NCBI GenBank assembly: GCA_902782805.1
Contig: CACZON010000304.1
Location: 1 to 7,477 of the forward strand
Origin: Oscillospiraceae bacterium
GTDB taxonomy: Bacteria > Bacillota > Clostridia > Oscillospirales > Acutalibacteraceae
DNA length: 7,477 nucleotides
Reading direction: 5' to 3'
Positions within the stretch are counted from its first letter, which is position 1, and each line of letters starts with the position of its first letter. Under the pieces are notes generated by a model that worked only from the letters and a program-made list of their open reading frames with translations, searched no databases and was not told the DNA's origin. Of the stretch, positions 1 to 5,897 are shown one piece after another. Both the position numbers and the translations under genes were made by a program.

Positions 1-35
1 CGAAAGTCAAGAGAATGCTTCCTTATCAGCAGTAA
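1..35 (+). CDS. rpmI: 50S ribosomal protein L35, C-terminal end only (partial)
   Basis: Reading from base 3, the window opens with codons for KVKRMLPYQQ followed by a TAA stop at 33-35. The KRMLPY ending is the typical C-terminus of bacterial ribosomal protein L35, a small protein of the large ribosomal subunit. The position 30 bases upstream of rplT agrees with the conserved infC-rpmI-rplT operon. Only ten residues are visible, so the call rests on this short tail plus the neighbour. The rest of the gene, and presumably infC, lies upstream of the window. Confidence 0.85.
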   Translation, partial: KVKRMLPYQQ

Positions 36-51
36 GAGATCAAATAAACTT

Positions 52-57
52 GGAGGG
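52..57 (+). promoter_or_regulatory. Ribosome binding site of rplT
   Basis: GGAGGG lies 8 bases before the ATG at 66, a near-ideal Shine-Dalgarno match and spacing for a highly expressed ribosomal protein. An out-of-frame ATG at 59-61 lies too close to this site to be the real start. Confidence 0.8.
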
Positions 58-65
58 TATGACAT

Positions 66-419
66 ATGGCAAGAGTAAAAGGCGCAATGATGACGCGCAA
101 AAGAAGAAATAAAGTTTTAAAGCTTGCAAAAGGATATTACGGAGCAAAAAGCAAACACTTCAAGATGGCCAAACAGGCTGTCATGAAATCCGGCAACTAT
201 GCATATATCGGCCGCAAGCAGAGAAAGAGAGATTTCCGCCGCCTCTGGATCACGAGAATCTCCGCCGGCTGCAAAGCAAACGGCATGAATTATTCGACCT
301 TTATGAACGGCCTTAAAAAGGCCGGCGTAACGCTCAACCGCAAGATGCTTTCCGAAATCGCGATCGCAGACGCGTCGGCGTTTACGTCTCTTTGTGAAAA
401 GGCAAAAGCCGCTTTATAA
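66..419 (+). CDS. rplT: 50S ribosomal protein L20
   Basis: This encodes 117 residues, the normal full length of bacterial L20, an early-assembly protein that binds 23S rRNA in the large subunit. The N-terminus (MARVKGAMMTRKRRNKVLKL) is the family signature. It is followed by the long basic extension with AKGYYGAKSKHFKMAKQAV (about residues 21-39) and the RKQRKRDFRRLWITRI block (about 50-65), and the C-terminal globular part ends at AKAAL. The GGAGGG site fixes the start. The gene follows rpmI by 30 bases and is followed by a strong terminator, so it ends the infC-rpmI-rplT operon. In other bacteria this operon is autoregulated by L20 or controlled through its leader. That leader would lie outside the window and cannot be judged here. 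Codon choice differs from the downstream genes: AGA arginine codons (residues 3, 13, 14) and AAA lysine codons are common, as expected for strong expression. Confidence 0.98.
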   Translation: MARVKGAMMTRKRRNKVLKLAKGYYGAKSKHFKMAKQAVMKSGNYAYIGRKQRKRDFRRLWITRISAGCKANGMNYSTFMNGLKKAGVTLNRKMLSEIAIADASAFTSLCEKAKAAL

Positions 420-420
420 A
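392..420 (+). promoter_or_regulatory. Possible sigma-70/sigma-A type promoter for the downstream operon
   Basis: TTGTGA (392-397, 4 of 6 matches to TTGACA) and TATAAA (415-420, 5 of 6 matches to TATAAT) are separated by exactly 17 bases. They lie in the last codons and stop of rplT. Transcription would start near base 427, only a few bases before the hairpin at 430-456. The motif match is fair, but the region codes for lysine- and alanine-rich sequence, so chance is possible. I see no better promoter in the short space between the hairpin and the methyltransferase gene. Confidence 0.35.
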
Positions 421-429
421 AAGCTCGAA

Positions 430-461
430 TTGCGTCCGGGATTTTCCCGGACGCAAATTTT
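430..461 (+). terminator. Rho-independent terminator after rplT
   Basis: A perfect 11-bp stem (TTGCGTCCGGG at 430-440 with CCCGGACGCAA at 446-456) closes a 5-base loop ATTTT and is followed by ATTTT at 457-461. The GC-rich stem sits 10 bases after the rplT stop. The T-run is short, so termination may be partial and allow read-through into the next genes. On the opposite strand the stem is followed by TTCGAG rather than a T-run, so it should act only in the + direction. Confidence 0.85.
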
Positions 462-503
462 CGTATATGAGGGATTCCTCAATCGCGGGAGAATCGCAAA
501 AGA

Positions 504-1310
504 ATGGAAAAAATACGCATTGAGAGCAGAAAAAACGAACGGGTAAAAGCCTATAAAAAGCTTTCGGAAAGTGCTGCCGAACGCGCAAAAAGCGGCCGGT
601 TCACCGCCGAAGGCGCGCGTCTGTGCGCCGATGCCGCCGAGAGCGGAATCCGGATCGAACGCGTATTCTATACCGAACGGGCGCTTGAAAAATACGGACC
701 GTATCTCGAAAAGATCTTTCAAAAGGCAGAAATCGCCTACGAGATCAGCGAGCCGGTCGCCCAACTGATGAGCGAGGTGCGCGCGTCTCAGGAGATCTTC
801 TGCGTCCTCTCGCGCGAGAGCCTGCCCGAGCCCGGAGCGCTTTCTCAAAACGGCTTTTACATTGCCGCCGAGCGGATGCAGGATCCCTCCAATTTGGGCG
901 CGCTGTTCCGTACCGCGGAGGCGCTCGGGATTTCCGGCGTGATCCTCTCGAAGGACAGCTGCGACCGCTTCTCTCCGAAGGCGCTTCGCGCTTCGATGGG
1001 CGCCGTTTTCCGCCTGCCCGTCTGGGAAGCGGAAGACCTCCCTGAGTCGATCCGGGCCTTTGGCAAAGCGGGATTTCGCACCTTCGCTGCAGTGCCGGAC
1101 CGAGGCGCGAAAAGCGTGCTGAAATGCAATTTCGCGCCCGGCAGTATCGCGGTGATCGGAAACGAAGGCGCAGGGCTGACCGCCGAAGCGTCAGAAGCCT
1201 GCGAAACGCGCGTGACGATCCCAATGCGCGGCCGCGCCGAATCGCTCAATGCTTCTGCTGCGGCGATGATCCTGATGTGGGAAATGATGCGTTCGCCGGA
1301 GGTGGAATGA
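504..1310 (+). CDS. TrmH/SpoU-family RNA 2'-O-ribose methyltransferase (YsgA-like)
   Basis: This 268-residue protein should transfer a methyl group from S-adenosylmethionine to a ribose 2'-OH in rRNA or tRNA. About residues 30-105 resemble the SpoU substrate-binding domain (FTAEGARLCADA near the start). The C-terminal SPOUT knot domain shows all three family motifs. Motif 1 is DPSNLGALFRTAEALG (127-142) with Asn130 and Arg136, motif 2 is IGNEGAGL (218-225), and motif 3 is IPMRGRAESLNASAAAMI (239-256) with the SLN core at 247-249. ATG 504 is the only ATG after the in-frame TGA at 468. Its ribosome binding site, GGGAGA at 487-492, is rather far (11 bases). The gene matches the YsgA group, found next to rplT or pheST in many Firmicutes. 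The exact nucleotide target cannot be read from the sequence. It follows the rplT terminator and overlaps dprA by one base. Confidence 0.92.
   Translation: MEKIRIESRKNERVKAYKKLSESAAERAKSGRFTAEGARLCADAAESGIRIERVFYTERALEKYGPYLEKIFQKAEIAYEISEPVAQLMSEVRASQEIFCVLSRESLPEPGALSQNGFYIAAERMQDPSNLGALFRTAEALGISGVILSKDSCDRFSPKALRASMGAVFRLPVWEAEDLPESIRAFGKAGFRTFAAVPDRGAKSVLKCNFAPGSIAVIGNEGAGLTAEASEACETRVTIPMRGRAESLNASAAAMILMWEMMRSPEVE
1298..1302 (+). promoter_or_regulatory. Ribosome binding site deciding the dprA start
   Basis: GGAGG at 1298-1302 is the only good Shine-Dalgarno sequence here. It lies 7 bases before ATG 1310 but only 4 before the adjacent in-frame ATG 1307, so 1310 is preferred. The protein differs by one methionine. 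Confidence 0.65.
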
Positions 1311-2485
1311 TGGACGTAAGGGCTTACCGGCTCTGGCTTCTGCATGCGCTCGGCTGCGGGAGCACGAAAGTGCGCCGGATCCTGAAATATGCCGGCAGCA
1401 TCGAAGAATTCTATAAGGGAGGCGAGCGCGCCTGGGTTTCCATGGGGATTTTTACCGAACGGGAGCTCTGCGCAATGCGGGAATTTTCCGCCGACGACGC
1501 GCTTTTCCAGATCGAATACTGCGAAAGACTCGGCCAGAAGATCTATACGCCGGAACATCCGGAGTATCCGGGACCGCTGCGTCAGATCGCGAATCCGCCG
1601 GGCGTGCTGTTCGTAAAAGGGACGCTGCCCGATTTTGACCGCATGCTTTCGATTGCGGTCGTCGGTTCGCGAAAGGCGACGAAGACCGGGATCGATACCG
1701 CCCGAAGGCTCGGATTCGATCTCGCCAAGGCCGGCGCCGTCGTTGTAAGCGGCGGTGCGATCGGCGTCGATATCGCCGCCCACGAGGGCGCGCTGGAGGC
1801 CGGTGGTGTTACGGTCTGCCTTCTGGCCTGCGGAATCAACTATCCCTATCTGACGCAGAACGCGTCGATCCGCGAGCGGATTGCGAAAAGCGGAGCGCTT
1901 GTCAGCGAGTATCCGCCGGATACCGGGATCGAACGCGGCAATTTCGAAGTTCGGAACCGCCTGATTTCAGGGCTCTCGCGCGGCGTTGCCGTGGTGGAAG
2001 CGAAAGAAAAGAGCGGCAGCATGATCACCGTCCGCTATGCGCTCGATCAGGGGAGAGACGTTTTCTCCGTTCCGGGAGATCTCGGCAACGCGAACGCGGC
2101 GGGAACGAACGCGCTGATTCAAAACGGCGCGAAACTGATCACGTGCGCCGAGGATATCCTCGAAGAGTACGCCTTCGGGCGCTTTGAAAAGGCGCAGGCG
2201 GCCGCCGCGGAAAAAGCAGAAGCTGAAAACGCGCCGGGAACCGTTTCTGCTCATGAAACCGCATCCGCGCCGGGAACCGCTTCCTCGCAGGAAGACTGTT
2301 CGCAGGACGCTGCGGCAATTCTCCGGCTGATCGGCCGCGAGCCGATCCATCTTTCCGCGCTGTCCGCGGCGTCCGGTTTTTCTGCCGCGCGTACGCTTTC
2401 CGCGCTGACAGAGCTGGAACTTTCCGGAAAAATTGTTTCGTGTTCGGGAAGAAGGTATATCCTTTCCGACACGGTTATGATATAA
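1310..2485 (+). CDS. dprA: DNA processing protein DprA (Smf)
   Basis: DprA binds incoming single-stranded DNA and loads RecA on it during natural transformation. It is also widespread in bacteria not known to be competent. The 391-residue protein has an N-terminal helical region (about 1-70), a Rossmann-like core (about 75-285) and a C-terminal winged helix (about 332-386). Core motifs are VVGSRKAT (117-124), SGGAIGVDIAAH (147-158), SEYPP (199-203), NFEVRNRLISGLS (211-223), SGSMIT (235-240) and GRDVFSVPG (248-256). The second motif usually reads SGxA[RK]GID, so the basic residue is replaced by Ile151. An Ala/Glu-rich linker (about 294-331) holds a 12-residue repeat. The frame stays open upstream to an ATG at 1124, but that part lies in the methyltransferase gene and has no DprA character. 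ATG 1310 is chosen for its GGAGG; ATG 1307 is the alternative. It precedes topA, as in many Firmicutes. Confidence 0.95.
   Translation: MDVRAYRLWLLHALGCGSTKVRRILKYAGSIEEFYKGGERAWVSMGIFTERELCAMREFSADDALFQIEYCERLGQKIYTPEHPEYPGPLRQIANPPGVLFVKGTLPDFDRMLSIAVVGSRKATKTGIDTARRLGFDLAKAGAVVVSGGAIGVDIAAHEGALEAGGVTVCLLACGINYPYLTQNASIRERIAKSGALVSEYPPDTGIERGNFEVRNRLISGLSRGVAVVEAKEKSGSMITVRYALDQGRDVFSVPGDLGNANAAGTNALIQNGAKLITCAEDILEEYAFGRFEKAQAAAAEKAEAENAPGTVSAHETASAPGTASSQEDCSQDAAAILRLIGREPIHLSALSAASGFSAARTLSALTELELSGKIVSCSGRRYILSDTVMI
2231..2302 (+). repeat. In-frame 36-base tandem repeat in the DprA linker
   Basis: Two adjacent 36-base units (2231-2266 and 2267-2302) each begin with the identical 13 bases GCGCCGGGAACCG and then diverge. 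They encode APGTVSAHETAS and APGTASSQEDCS (DprA residues 308-319 and 320-331), sharing A, P, G, T, S, E and S at matching places. This looks like an old duplication in a flexible linker between the Rossmann core and the winged helix. Confidence 0.65.
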
Positions 2486-2486
2486 T
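2478..2486 (+). promoter_or_regulatory. Possible extended -10 promoter upstream of topA
   Basis: TGATATAAT is a perfect extended -10 element (TGnTATAAT) covering the last codons and stop of dprA. I see no convincing -35 at 16-18 bases upstream, though extended -10 promoters can do without one. The predicted start, near base 2493, falls inside the topA ribosome binding site and would leave a leader of only about 11 bases. That weakens the case for the topA GTG start being served by this promoter. Confidence 0.3.
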
Positions 2487-2490
2487 TACA

Positions 2491-2496
2491 AAGGGG
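2491..2496 (+). promoter_or_regulatory. Ribosome binding site supporting the GTG start of topA
   Basis: AAGGGG at 2491-2496 lies 7 bases before GTG 2504. It supports a GTG start, whose product begins with the conserved topoisomerase N-terminus ATLVIVESP. Confidence 0.7.
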
Positions 2497-2503
2497 TAAT
2501 TTT

Positions 2504-4591
2504 GTGGCAACGTTAGTAATCGTAGAGTCTCCCAACAAGGAGAAAAGCATTCAAAAATATCTTGGAAACGGCTATATCGTCGCCTCCTCCAAAGGCCATA
2601 TCCGCGATCTGCCGAAAGCGCGGCTCAACGTTGATATCGAGCACGATTTCGCGCCGAACTATATGATTATGCCGGATAAAAAATCGGTGGTCGAAAGCCT
2701 CAAAAAGGCTGCCGAGAAGAGCGACCGGATCCTGCTCGCGACCGACCCGGACCGTGAGGGTGAAGCGATTTCCTGGCATCTCGCCTACGTTTTGGGGCTC
2801 AACGTCAACGATCCGATCCGTGTTACCTTCAACGAGATTACCCAAAGCGGGATCCGCGAGGGAATCGGGCATATCCGTTCAATCGATATGGATATGGTCA
2901 ACGCCCAGCAGGCGCGCCGGATTCTGGACCGGATCGTCGGCTATAAGCTGAGTCCGTTCGTTTCCCAGAAGATCCGCCGCGGTCTTTCCGCGGGACGCGT
3001 TCAGTCCGTGGCCGTTCGGATCATCGTTGACCGGGAAGAGGAGATCCGCACGTTCGTTCCCAAGGAATACTGGACGATCGACGCTTCGCTTCTCTCCGGC
3101 CGTCAGAGCTTTACGGCGAGCTTCTACGGACTTCGCAGCGGCAAAAAAATGGAATTGCCCGATCAGAAAACGACCGACGAGGTCCTTGCAGCCCTCGAAG
3201 GAAAGAATTACGAAGTTCTGCGCGTTGAAAACGGTACGAAGCGCAAATCTCCGGCGCCTCCGTTCATCACCTCGACGCTGCAGCAGGAAGCCTCCAGAAG
3301 ACTCAATTTCCGCTCCTCGCGTACGATGAAAGTCGCCCAGGAGCTCTACGAAGGCGTAGAGATCCCGGGAATCGGCGCGGTCGGTCTTATCACCTATATG
3401 AGAACGGATTCGTTGCGGATCTCCGAGGAAGCGCTCTCGGCCGCCGCAAAATATATCGAAGGCCGTTTCGGCAAAAAATACCTGCCCGCTTCCCCGCGAC
3501 GCTTCCGTTCGCGCGCTGGCGCGCAGGATGGCCACGAGGCGATCCGTCCCTCGACGATTACGATCGAGCCGGATTCGATCAAAGCCAGCCTGACCGCCGA
3601 TCAGTACAAGCTTTATAAGCTGATCTGGGAGCGGTTTATCGCCTGCCAGATGGCAAACTGTCTGCTCAATACCGCCGCGGTCGATATCGGCGCGGGCGAT
3701 TATCTCTTCAAGGCGAACGGCTATACCGTTACCTTCGACGGCTATACCAGGCTCTACGAGGAGTCCTCCGAGAAAGAGGAAAAATCAAAGGCGCTGCCGC
3801 CGCTTGCGGAGAACGAAGCGCTCAAGCTCAAAAAGCTGGAAAGTGAGCAGCATTTTACCCAGCCGCCGGCCCGCTATACCGAAGCGAGCCTGATCCGCGC
3901 GCTGGAGGAAAACGGGATCGGACGTCCTTCAACTTATGCGAGCGTGATTTCAACGATTTCCGGCCGGGAATACGTCGTCCGCGAAGGGAAGACGCTGAAA
4001 CCGACCGAGCTCGGCGAGGCGGTCACGAACCTTTTGAAAGAACGTTTCCCGAAGATCGTCAACATCAAATTCACTGCGCAGGTGGAAACCGACCTCGATC
4101 AGATCCGCGACGGAAACGAGGAATGGGTTGCCGTTCTCCGCGAATTCTACGGCGATTTCGACGCGACGCTCAAAAAAGCGAAAGCGGATATGAAAGACGA
4201 AAAAATCCGCCTTAAGGAAGACGAAACCGGCATGGTTTGCGAGCTCTGCGGCAAACCGATGGTTGTAAAATACGGAAGATTCGGAAGATTCATCGCATGC
4301 TCCGGTTATCCGGACTGCAAAAATATCAAGCGGATTGTCAAGGAGACGCCCGGCACCTGCCCGAAGTGCGGCAAAAAAATCGTCGAGCGCAAGAGCCGCC
4401 GCAACAAGGTGTTCTTCGGATGCAGCGGCTATCCCGCCTGCACCTTTGCCTCCTGGGACGAACCGACCGCGGAAACCTGCCCGAACTGCGGCAAGACGCT
4501 GTTCCGGAAAAAGGGAAAACAGGAAAAACTCTATTGCGCCGCGGAGGACTGCGGTTATGAAAGGGTTATCAGGAAAAATGAAAAAGGTTAA
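2504..4591 (+). CDS. topA: DNA topoisomerase I (type IA)
   Basis: TopA relaxes negative supercoils behind transcription and replication by cutting one strand through a 5'-phosphotyrosine link. The 695-residue protein is a normal full length for Firmicutes. The N-terminal Toprim domain holds Glu8 in VIVESPNKEKS and the metal-binding DPDREGE (Asp81, Asp83, Glu85). The core has GRVQSVAVRIIVDREEE (164-180) and the active-site segment GLITYMRTDS with catalytic Tyr298 and neighbouring Arg300. HEAIRPS (344-350) and ENGIGRPSTYASVIS (469-483) follow. The C-terminus carries three four-cysteine zinc ribbons: Cys579/582/599/605, 619/622/640/646 and 659/662/678/683. Translation starts at GTG, with AAGGGG at good spacing. 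It lies 18 bases after dprA, and its end overlaps trmFO by 14 bases (35 if the earlier trmFO start is used). All expected catalytic residues are present. Confidence 0.98.
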   Translation: MATLVIVESPNKEKSIQKYLGNGYIVASSKGHIRDLPKARLNVDIEHDFAPNYMIMPDKKSVVESLKKAAEKSDRILLATDPDREGEAISWHLAYVLGLNVNDPIRVTFNEITQSGIREGIGHIRSIDMDMVNAQQARRILDRIVGYKLSPFVSQKIRRGLSAGRVQSVAVRIIVDREEEIRTFVPKEYWTIDASLLSGRQSFTASFYGLRSGKKMELPDQKTTDEVLAALEGKNYEVLRVENGTKRKSPAPPFITSTLQQEASRRLNFRSSRTMKVAQELYEGVEIPGIGAVGLITYMRTDSLRISEEALSAAAKYIEGRFGKKYLPASPRRFRSRAGAQDGHEAIRPSTITIEPDSIKASLTADQYKLYKLIWERFIACQMANCLLNTAAVDIGAGDYLFKANGYTVTFDGYTRLYEESSEKEEKSKALPPLAENEALKLKKLESEQHFTQPPARYTEASLIRALEENGIGRPSTYASVISTISGREYVVREGKTLKPTELGEAVTNLLKERFPKIVNIKFTAQVETDLDQIRDGNEEWVAVLREFYGDFDATLKKAKADMKDEKIRLKEDETGMVCELCGKPMVVKYGRFGRFIACSGYPDCKNIKRIVKETPGTCPKCGKKIVERKSRRNKVFFGCSGYPACTFASWDEPTAETCPNCGKTLFRKKGKQEKLYCAAEDCGYERVIRKNEKG
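4543..4547 (+). promoter_or_regulatory. GGAGG inside the end of topA, possible trmFO ribosome binding site
   Basis: GGAGG lies 9 bases before an in-frame ATG at 4557, but 30 bases before the conserved ATG at 4578. The latter has only AGGA (4571-4574) with a short 3-base spacing. The site therefore favours a slightly longer TrmFO beginning MKGLSGKMKKVNVIG. It may also be just topA coding sequence. Confidence 0.4.
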
Positions 4592-5897
4592 TGTAATCGG
4601 CGCGGGCCTCGCCGGCTGCGAGGCAGCGTGGCAGCTTGCGAAAGCGGGCGTTGAGGTCGATCTTTACGAGATGAAGCCGGTCCGGTTTTCGCCTGCGCAC
4701 CATAAAGAGACGCTCGCGGAGCTGGTCTGCTCGAACTCACTGAAAGCGGAACGCGTAGAAAGCGCGGGCGGACTTTTGAAGGAAGAGATGCGTCGGCTCG
4801 GTTCGCTCCTCGTTCCCTGCGCCTACGAATGCCGCGTTCCGGCGGGCGGCGCGCTGGCGGTCGACCGCGATCTTTTCTCACAGCTCGTAACGGAAAAAAT
4901 CGAAGGGGAAGAGAAGATCCGTATCCGGCGCGAAGAATTTGCCGCTTTGCCGGAAGACGACCTGACGATCATTGCAACCGGGCCGCTGACTTCCGAAGCA
5001 CTTGCTGCGAAAATTGCCGAGAAATGCGGCGGCTCACTGAGCTTTTACGACGCTGCGGCGCCGATCGTAACCGCGGAAAGCCTCGATATGAGCAAGATTT
5101 TCGCTGCTTCCCGCTACGGAAAAGGCGGCGACGACGCCTATCTCAACTGCCCGCTCGATCGCGAGCAGTACGAACGCTTCCACGACGCGCTGATCCATGC
5201 CGAAGGCGCCGAGCTTCACGATTTTGAAAAAAACGACGACAAACGGGTTTACGAAGGATGCATGCCGGTGGAGATCCTCGGCGCGCGCGGGCTTGATTCT
5301 CTGCGTTTCGGCCCGATGAAGCCGGTCGGCCTGCGCGATCCGAAAACGGGAAAGCGCCCCTGGGCGGTCGTTCAGCTGCGGACGGAAAACGCCGAAGGCA
5401 CGCTCTATAACCTCGTCGGATTCCAGACGAACCTGAAGTTTGCCGAGCAAAAGCGCGTCTTCGGGATGATCCCGGGCCTTGAAAACGCGCAGTTTATGCG
5501 CTACGGCGTAATGCACCGCAATACGTTCCTCGACGGTCCGCGTCTGCTGCGGGAGGATCAGAGCCTCAAGGAAATGCCGAACATCTTCTTTGCCGGCCAG
5601 ATCACCGGCGTCGAAGGCTATATGGAATCGGCGGCTTCCGGAATCATGGCCGGAAAAGCCGCGGCGGCGCGGATCCTCGGAACCGAATTCCGTCCGCTGC
5701 CGAAGGAAACGATGATCGGCGCGCTGCTCGATCATGTTGCCCACAGCCCCTCGGTCCCGTTTGAGCCGATGGGTGCGAATTTCGGAATCATTCCGCCGCT
5801 GGAAACTCCGATCCGCGATAAAAAAGAACGTTATGCGGCCCTTGCAGCCCGCTCACTGGAAATACTGGATCAAAGAATCAGGGAGGATGCCATATGA
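4578..5897 (+). CDS. trmFO: Folate/FAD-dependent tRNA (uracil-54) C5-methyltransferase TrmFO (Gid)
   Basis: TrmFO makes ribothymidine at position 54 in the T-loop of tRNAs. It uses methylenetetrahydrofolate as carbon donor and FADH2 as reductant, unlike the S-adenosylmethionine enzyme TrmA of E. coli. The 439-residue protein matches the usual length of about 435. It starts with the FAD-binding VNVIGAGLAGCEAAW (GxGxxG at 8-13). Cys51 in ELVCSNSL and Cys228 in YEGCMPVE match the two functional cysteines of the B. subtilis enzyme (Cys53 and Cys226). The C-terminal FAD motif FFAGQITGVEGYMESAASG (337-355) and NFGIIPPLE (401-409) are also typical. ATG 4578 gives the usual N-terminus. ATG 4557 would add seven residues and has a better ribosome binding site. 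The gene overlaps the end of topA, and its stop shares ATGA with the plsX start. The topA-trmFO pair is conserved in Firmicutes. Confidence 0.96.
   Translation: MKKVNVIGAGLAGCEAAWQLAKAGVEVDLYEMKPVRFSPAHHKETLAELVCSNSLKAERVESAGGLLKEEMRRLGSLLVPCAYECRVPAGGALAVDRDLFSQLVTEKIEGEEKIRIRREEFAALPEDDLTIIATGPLTSEALAAKIAEKCGGSLSFYDAAAPIVTAESLDMSKIFAASRYGKGGDDAYLNCPLDREQYERFHDALIHAEGAELHDFEKNDDKRVYEGCMPVEILGARGLDSLRFGPMKPVGLRDPKTGKRPWAVVQLRTENAEGTLYNLVGFQTNLKFAEQKRVFGMIPGLENAQFMRYGVMHRNTFLDGPRLLREDQSLKEMPNIFFAGQITGVEGYMESAASGIMAGKAAAARILGTEFRPLPKETMIGALLDHVAHSPSVPFEPMGANFGIIPPLETPIRDKKERYAALAARSLEILDQRIREDAI
5881..5886 (+). promoter_or_regulatory. Ribosome binding site of plsX
   Basis: GGGAGG at 5881-5886, inside the last codons of trmFO, lies 7 bases before ATG 5894. 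Together with the ATGA stop/start overlap it fixes the plsX start and suggests translational coupling. Confidence 0.75.

Noticed and set aside
468..481. Small inverted repeat TGAGG-GATT-CCTCA before the methyltransferase gene
   Set aside because: The 5-bp stem is short, lacks a T-run, and is too weak to call a regulatory structure from sequence alone.
857..1783. Long open frame on the - strand (308 codons) opposite the methyltransferase and dprA
   Set aside because: It lies fully opposite two well-supported genes, resembles no family I recognise, and is the expected antisense shadow of GC-rich coding DNA.
2879..3535. Open frame of 218 codons on the - strand opposite topA
   Set aside because: It is an antisense shadow of a conserved topA core and has no family signature.
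4272..4289. Direct repeat of GGAAGATTC in topA
   Set aside because: It encodes the GRFGRF of the first zinc ribbon, a normal conserved topoisomerase sequence.
5034..5744. Open frame of 236 codons on the - strand opposite trmFO
   Set aside because: It is a shadow of trmFO with charged, low-complexity content and no recognisable domain or convincing start context.
63..5896. CATATG at the starts of both rplT (63-68) and plsX (5891-5896), resembling a cloning site
   Set aside because: A CAT before ATG is common by chance, and both sites sit in natural contexts with overlapping neighbouring genes.
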